The position numbers were made by a program, and so were the translations under genes. The notes beneath the pieces are model-generated. The model was not told the origin of the DNA, made no database searches, and worked only from the letters and a program-made list of their open reading frames with translations. From Purshia tridentata (taxonomy: Eukaryota; Streptophyta; Magnoliopsida; Rosales; Rosaceae), in assembly GCA_003254885.1 (NCBI GenBank), contig QANT01007348.1:1-23801 (forward strand): a stretch of DNA of 23,801 nucleotides. The letters run 5' to 3'. This document shows positions 19,341-23,801 of the stretch, piece by piece; position 1 is the stretch's first letter; every line of letters starts with the position of its first letter.

Positions 19341-19548
19341 TCCTTCCACTTGCACCGTCGCAACGCCGTCATGCAAGTGGATTTAGTGGCTCTTGTACCG
19401 TCGCTACGCCGTCATACAAGAAGCCAAGATGTCGTACGTGCTTATCCTTCCACCCGCACCGTCGTAACGCCGTCATGCGAGTGGATTCGGTGGCCCTTGT
19501 ACCGTCGCTTCGCCGTCGTACAAGAAGCCAGAATGTCGTACGTGCACG
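19341..19548. repeat. 104-bp x2 repeat with four hairpins in LTR copy 2
   Basis: Units 19341-19444 and 19445-19548. Each holds two hairpins with nearly the same 19-nt loop (ACCGTCGCAACGCCGTCAT and close variants) but different stems. CCACTTGC/GCAAGTGG is at 19346-19353 and 19373-19380, and CTTGT/ACAAG at 19392-19396 and 19416-19420. The second unit has CCACCCGC/GCGAGTGG (one mismatch) at 19450-19457 and 19477-19484, and CTTGT/ACAAG at 19496-19500 and 19520-19524. Confidence 0.9.
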
Positions 19549-20530
19549 CAGACTGCCCCCAAAGGGCGAGGCATCCCGACACACGGCCCAAAGCCTATGT
19601 GTGTGCCGTGATGGGTCCCAAAGACCTGTATAATCTGATAACCTGAAGGGCACTGCGAAGGGTGGTTTGAAAATCCTTTCCAAAACTGGGAAATCATTAA
19701 ACCGACTATAAAATCTTTTTCAGTAACCAAACCCTTGGTACAAAACCCATTGAAATCCAGTATTTTCTCAAACTCAAAACATGAAAACATTTTAAATTCC
19801 TTTTGTCTCGCCGAAGTATGAAATCCAAAATAGCTACTTAATATCCAGAATTTAAATCAATACTTATTTAAGAAATCCGGAAGCCAAACTCACGAACCAA
19901 ATACATTTCTAAATTAAATAAATCACGACTCAGATAACTCAAAATATAACTATAAATTAAATCATTAAATTCATACAAATAGTTTAGGAAACGAAGTCCA
20001 CTCACAGAGATAGCCTAGTCTTGGTCTCCGAATGAATTGTCGCGATCGTCCTTGGACTCGGAAACGTCGCCTAACACGAGAACGACAATACGTTAGAATA
20101 CTATTCAATTTAATAACTACAAACTAGAATTCTAGGCTTTTCGCTCTACAATCCTAAATTCAAACTATAGACCAACTTAGCTTATTTTCCGTCTCGACCC
20201 AAACCCATGCCGCTAACTTATTTTTAATCCCGTAATTTCCTCAATTAGCCTCCATTCTACCAACTTGACCGAGGATCGTCCGGGTGTCGTTTCGACAACC
20301 CAAAAATGTCTAACTTCACCTCAGAATCACCGTTTCTCCGATTTTCTTCAACTAACCAATCTAAATCACAATTGATGATTTCTAAGTTTGGAAATTACAT
20401 AAAACCACCTCAAATTATCACCCAAAATCAAGGATTCCAAGAGATTTAACATGGTTTCCAAATATCTAATTCCCAAGTTTCTAACTTCTCACAATAATTC
20501 ATCAATCCAAGTCCCAAATCACCACAAATC

Positions 20531-20724
20531 CATCCTTAATCCCACAATTACACAAAACAACCACCAATTTCACCCAACCATGGCCAAATCTGAAATGGCC
20601 ATAAACCCCAAATATCAAACTTTCAAACATCCTTAATCCCACAATTACACAAAACAACCACCGATTTCACCCAACCATGGCCAAATCCGAAATGGCCATA
20701 AACCCCAAATATCAAACTTTCAAT
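20531..20724. repeat. 97-bp tandem duplication in LTR copy 2
   Basis: Units 20531-20627 and 20628-20724 are almost identical (CATCCTTAATCCCACAATTA to AATATCAAACTTTCAA), differing at a few positions such as CCAATTTC/CCGATTTC. LTR copy 1 does not show this duplication, so it arose after the copies separated. It creates two similar short open frames that are not genes. Confidence 0.9.
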
Positions 20725-21471
20725 CTTCCTCAAATTCAATTCACCAATCTAGTCCCTAATCACTCTAAATTCGTGTCTTATCCTTCAATTGCACAAAATA
20801 ACCATCAATTTCACTTAATCAAGTCAAACCCGAAATGGGTCTCAAAATTCCCAAAGTTTTAATCCTACAAAATACTCGAAATNAAAATACTCGAAATTGA
20901 ACAACCAAATTAGAGGGAAAAGAAAGCCCATACCTAGTGGAGAAAAACCCACCAAAAAACCTTGAAGATTGGAGCTCAAAGGAGGCTGAAACCAGGGGAG
21001 GAAAATCAGCGGACCTGCTTGAGTCAGCAACAGTGCGAAGCCTCTACAGGTCTCAATACTCAACGAATCGATCTGATTTTTGGAGGGTAGAAACTAGACA
21101 CATAAAGGAACATTTCTCTAGTTTTGAGTTTTCTCATTTGGAGCTCAGAAATGGGTCGTATTTCACTCACAAAGAGGAACAGAGGAGAGCACTCGAGAGA
21201 GAGAAGAGGAGTGTGCGGGAGAGAGGGGAGAGGAAGGGGCTGGGCAGCGCGGGAGGAGGCTGGGTGGGGGTCGCCGGTGGCTAGGCAGGTCGGAGGTGGC
21301 CGGAAACGGCGGCGTCGCGCAAGGGAGAGAGTGTTGGGGGTCGGGTTGGCTGGCTTCTCCTTCCAGCCTAAGCGTGGAGAGGGGGTGAAATAGGCAAAAA
21401 TGGAATATTCCAGAATTTTCTGGAATATTTAATACCATTTCCTCAAAATTACAAGTTTGCCTCTCTCTTCA

Positions 21472-21751
21472 CACGTTCGTAACTTTCAAACCGTAGCTCC
21501 GTTCGACACGTGCTACGTGTCTACGAATTCGTGGAGTCGAGCTCTACACAACCATGTCCAAGTCAACTCTAAACTCCGAGTAATTTAAAAAGTCAACCTT
21601 GAGCTCTTTTATCACGTTCATAACTTTTTAACCGGGGTTCTAAATAACCCATGCCGCGTGTCTATGAACTCGTGAGCTCAAGACCTTCCTAACAGACCCA
21701 AAGTCAAAGCTAAAATCTTACTAGAATCGAAAGTCAACATTGGGCCCTATA
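21472..21751. repeat. Diverged 141-bp tandem repeat near the LTR end
   Basis: Two units start at 21472 and 21613 with CACGTTCGTAACTTTCAAACC and CACGTTCATAACTTTTTAACC-like openings. Both then have GTG.CTACGTGTCTA- or GCCGCGTGTCTATGAA-like text, a GAGCTC, and AAGTCAA words near the end. They are old, diverged duplicates in the part of the LTR that would be U3 on the minus strand. Confidence 0.6.
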
Positions 21752-21782
21752 ATAGTGTACTTAAAAGGTACGGGTCGTTACA

Positions 21783-22751
21783 ATTCGGCTTTCTAAACTT
21801 ATGTATTTAGGCTTGGAGGGGTGCACAATGCTTCAACAATTCCCAGATCTTCCATCACCTAGAATATTACACGTAAACACCCAAGATTGTACTTCCTTAA
21901 AAAAATTATCAGATCTACCAATTTTGGGCAGAGGCGTGCAGATGTCGGATTTTACATTAGATTCTGGCAATTGCTTTGGATTGGTTGACGATGAAGGCCG
22001 CAATACTATAATATTTCCGATGCTATGGCGATTCCTTTGGGTACTCAATCTCTGTCTCTGTGTGTGTCTCTCTGTCTTTCTTTCTCTCTCTTATTTGTTT
22101 GCTATAATGTTTCCTGACTATATGGTACAGGGCATCCCTCGGTTTGTTTACAGATTCGAAATTATGACTACTGGAAGGGAAATTCCCAAGTGGTTCATTC
22201 CAACTGAGTTGAAGGAAGATTCATTCATTGTGGAGCTAACTCCGCCATCTTGTAGGGAGTGGATGGGGATTGCGATTTGTCTTGTTTTTGAAGATAAGCC
22301 AAATCCAGCTGACCTGTTGGAATTTAAATATTTTGAAATTCGATTTCTTTCAGACTTAATGAGCGGGAATTACACCACGCATAAAATTGGCCATCTTCGG
22401 TCGGATCACGTTTGGGTAAGTTACGTGTCTTGTCGACCGACTGAACCTCAAGGCAATGAGATTAAGATTTTGTTGGAAACTTTGTATGCCTGCGACGGTG
22501 GGCCTCGAAAAAAGTGCTCAATTGTGAAGAGGTGTGGGTACCGAGTGGTGTTTGAGAAAGATGTGGAAGAACTCAACCAAATGGTGAATAAATCCATCAG
22601 CACTACTTCTCCTCACAGCGAACCCTGCTGTGAACAATGTGACAAAGCTGCCATCCTTAAGCGTAAACGTGAAGACTGTGAAGAGATTGAAGAATCACCC
22701 TACAAAAGATTGAAAGCAGAGTTCATTGAATCATCCAATCCCTCAAAATAA
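21783..22751 (+). pseudogene. TIR-NBS-LRR resistance gene, 3' part (last LRR + C-JID)
   Basis: The frame is open from 21783, immediately after the LTR. It starts IRLSKLMYLGLEGCTMLQQF, a leucine-rich repeat of the TNL type, followed by CTSLKKLSDLP and NCFGLVDDEG. The post-LRR (C-JID) domain follows: FEIMTTGREIPKWF, DSFIVELTPP, WMGIAICLVFED and SDHVWVSYVS. The C-terminus has a CCEQC cluster and a basic KRKRE stretch, ending at TAA 22749-22751. An intron at 22041-22130 (90 bp, GTACTC...GGTACAG, pyrimidine-rich) divides two exons and is itself open in frame. The TIR, NBS and most LRRs are absent; the LTR takes their place, so no immune receptor can be made from this piece alone. The retained part has no stop or frameshift, pointing to recent disruption or selection on a chimeric transcript. 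Confidence 0.88.
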
Positions 22752-23588
22752 TACGTTAAAAGCTAATGACGTTGCTCTGCTCAGAGTTCTTATTAGTAAG
22801 TCACCCTCTCACTCCCAGTAAATCCTCTATGATGTTAGATGTTTTTGTTTCCTTTTTCTTTTGAGCTTTTCAATCTTTGTTAGCCATAACTATATTTGAT
22901 TCATGACCCATGTGCCTACAAATCCCAAGTGTCCACGTTCAACTTATATTAAGACTTGTAGACTTTGAATCTATTATCATAATTATTTAGCTAATTGTTT
23001 AGTTGATCACAATATATATCTCTTTTATGTGCTTTCCCGGGAGGATGCAAACACCATAATGGAGTGCTTTCCTGATTTTCAAGCCTGACGATATGCTTCA
23101 TCCAAGGGGGAGGGAGTTGATAGGACCTTTGTCCATCCTAAGGCATATATGAGTTACCAATATAGTAGTAATTTTACTCTTAATATACTCTTTTGTGATG
23201 TTGGATATTTTACCAGGGATAGATTAATTCCCTGCATATTTTCTGATCAGTTGTTCTCATATATGTTCTCAGTTGTTCTTATATATGATCTCAGTTGTTT
23301 TCCTTTTAGTTTTCTTGATCTCAGTTGTTTTCCTTTTAGTTTTCTTTAATTTCTGCAAACTTTTCTCCTTTTCAACTTTGGCTCCTACCACTATGACTCA
23401 ACATTGGATCCAAAATCGAAGAAGTGAATGGCCTGTTTGGTTGGATGGGTCCACTTCGATCTTTCTGTTTTCTTGATGATGAGATTTTTAGCAACTTAAT
23501 TGCTTGATGATAAGATTAATTAAATTATGTTAGATCTAAAATGTCGTTTCCAGAGTTCCATAACTTGTTTTTATCAAAACAGAATAAT
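22752..23588. other. 3' flank of the resistance gene
   Basis: No gene seen. AT-rich sequence that should contain the 3' untranslated region and polyadenylation signals of the TNL gene. A phrase GTTGATAGGACC at 23116-23127 resembles the LTR terminus opening TGATAGGACC, but without further homology. Small open frames at 23149-23476 are low-complexity Phe/Leu text produced by T-rich repeats. Confidence 0.45.
23287..23346. repeat. 30-bp x2 direct repeat
   Basis: Two identical 30-bp units, GATCTCAGTTGTTTTCCTTT followed by TAGTTTTCTT, at 23287-23316 and 23317-23346. A related, shorter GTTCTCAGTTGTTCTTATAT precedes them. Confidence 0.9.
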
Positions 23589-23646
23589 CAAGGCACGAAT
23601 ACATATTTGGCCCCAAAAAAAAAAAAAACAAGCCACGAATACATAT
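23589..23646. repeat. 18-bp direct repeats flanking an A-run
   Basis: CAAGGCACGAATACATAT (23589-23606) and CAAGCCACGAATACATAT (23629-23646) match at 17 of 18 positions and flank a 22-bp segment with an A14 run. An unread base (N) follows at 23647. It could be a target duplication around a tiny A-rich insertion, or local slippage or misassembly. Confidence 0.7.
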
Positions 23647-23647
23647 N

Positions 23648-23801
23648 ACTAGGGGTGGGCATCAACCCGCCCACCACCATTTATCGCCCGAACCGCCACC
23701 CGTTTAATCTTCACCCGATCCACCCAATAGTCGATGGCTTGGATTTGGATTTCCTCCTTCACCGTCCATCACCACCCGTTTAACCGATTATGCAATATAG
23801 G
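23648..23801. mobile_element. Possible hAT-like terminus running off the window
   Basis: CTAGGGGTGGGCATCAACCC opens a GC-rich segment with repeated CACCCG and AACCCGCC words, unlike the AT-rich flank. GGGGTGGGCA-type starts occur in plant hAT and MITE families. The other end and the 8-bp duplication lie outside the window. Confidence 0.35.

Larger units (their letters stand above)
18686..21782 (-). mobile_element. LTR copy 2, about 3.1 kb, TG...CA ends
   Basis: Read on the minus strand it starts TGTAACGACCCGTACC at 21782, a widespread plant LTR opening, and ends ...GGTCCTGTCA at 18686. The right boundary is confirmed independently, because the resistance-gene reading frame begins at 21783 with no gap. 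At 3097 bp it is a long LTR, compatible with large Ty3 elements such as the Tekay/Del group, but no internal region (primer site, gag, pol) is present, so it is a solo or recombined LTR. No 5-bp target duplication is seen: ATTCG after 21782 does not match GAAGC before 18686. An AG-rich then GC-rich block at 21175-21350 may be the promoter region. An ambiguous base lies at 20883. Confidence 0.8.

Noticed and set aside
19350-19790. Three overlapping open frames of about 100 codons in LTR copy 2
   Set aside because: They are produced by GC-rich 104-bp repeats in non-coding LTR sequence. No domain is seen, and both strands are open.
21124-21438. Arg/Gly-rich and Pro/Ser-rich overlapping frames near the LTR end
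   Set aside because: They arise from a purine-rich, GC-rich tract on both strands, typical of LTR regulatory sequence.
1-23801. tRNA, rRNA or other structural RNA genes
   Set aside because: I looked for tRNA-like A/B boxes with cloverleaf arms and for conserved rRNA words and saw none that could be supported by eye.

Overview
Eukaryotic, AT-rich, repeat-dominated DNA from a flowering plant. The only host-type gene is the 3' end of a TIR-NBS-LRR (TNL) disease-resistance gene near the right edge. TNLs are absent from grasses, so a eudicot is the reasonable inference; I do not name a species. Nearly everything else is transposon-derived and decayed.

Layout. 1-1836: non-coding, no gene seen. 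1837-2976: 5'-truncated, frameshifted Mutator-like (MULE) transposase with DDE/MULE, SWIM and CCHC blocks. 2977-3942: unresolved, with a weak minus-strand coding candidate. 3943-4385: compact MULE-type inverted-repeat element with a degenerate 9-bp target duplication. 4652-8977: three small plus-strand genes, all broken. Two of them (4652-5473 and 8487-8977) belong to one family I do not recognise; the third (6317-6721) is Cys-rich. A hairpin MITE lies between them at about 7908-8169. 10301-13963, minus strand: a seven-exon DUF1985 + Ulp1 (C48) peptidase gene that can be followed exon by exon and carries four in-frame stops. 15230-15358: a MULE terminal repeat related to both ends of the 3943-4385 element.

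The Ulp1-like gene, the small plus-strand genes and a recurrent GGACA motif suggest a large composite MULE of the Ulp1-carrying (KAONASHI-like) kind. Its left end is unresolved: 3943 and 15358 look like a terminal pair, but their flanking 9-mers do not match. Nine premature stops in this body are each explained by a single C-to-T or G-to-A transition, as expected for a methylated, silenced transposon.

Right side. 15368-15567: a CACTA-type terminus ending TTGTAGTAGTG. 15679-16459: a decayed CACTA tnp2-type (DUF4216-like) fragment. 16572-21782: two adjacent related LTRs, the first truncated and the second about 3.1 kb with clean TG...CA ends. At the same relative place the two LTRs hold different tandem hairpin arrays (27 bp x5 versus 104 bp x2). 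The second LTR ends exactly where the TNL reading frame begins (21783), so the resistance gene is cut by the retroelement. 21783-22751: TNL C-terminal region (last LRR and C-JID domain). 22752-23801: 3' flank with small repeats and, at the edge, a possible hAT-like terminus.
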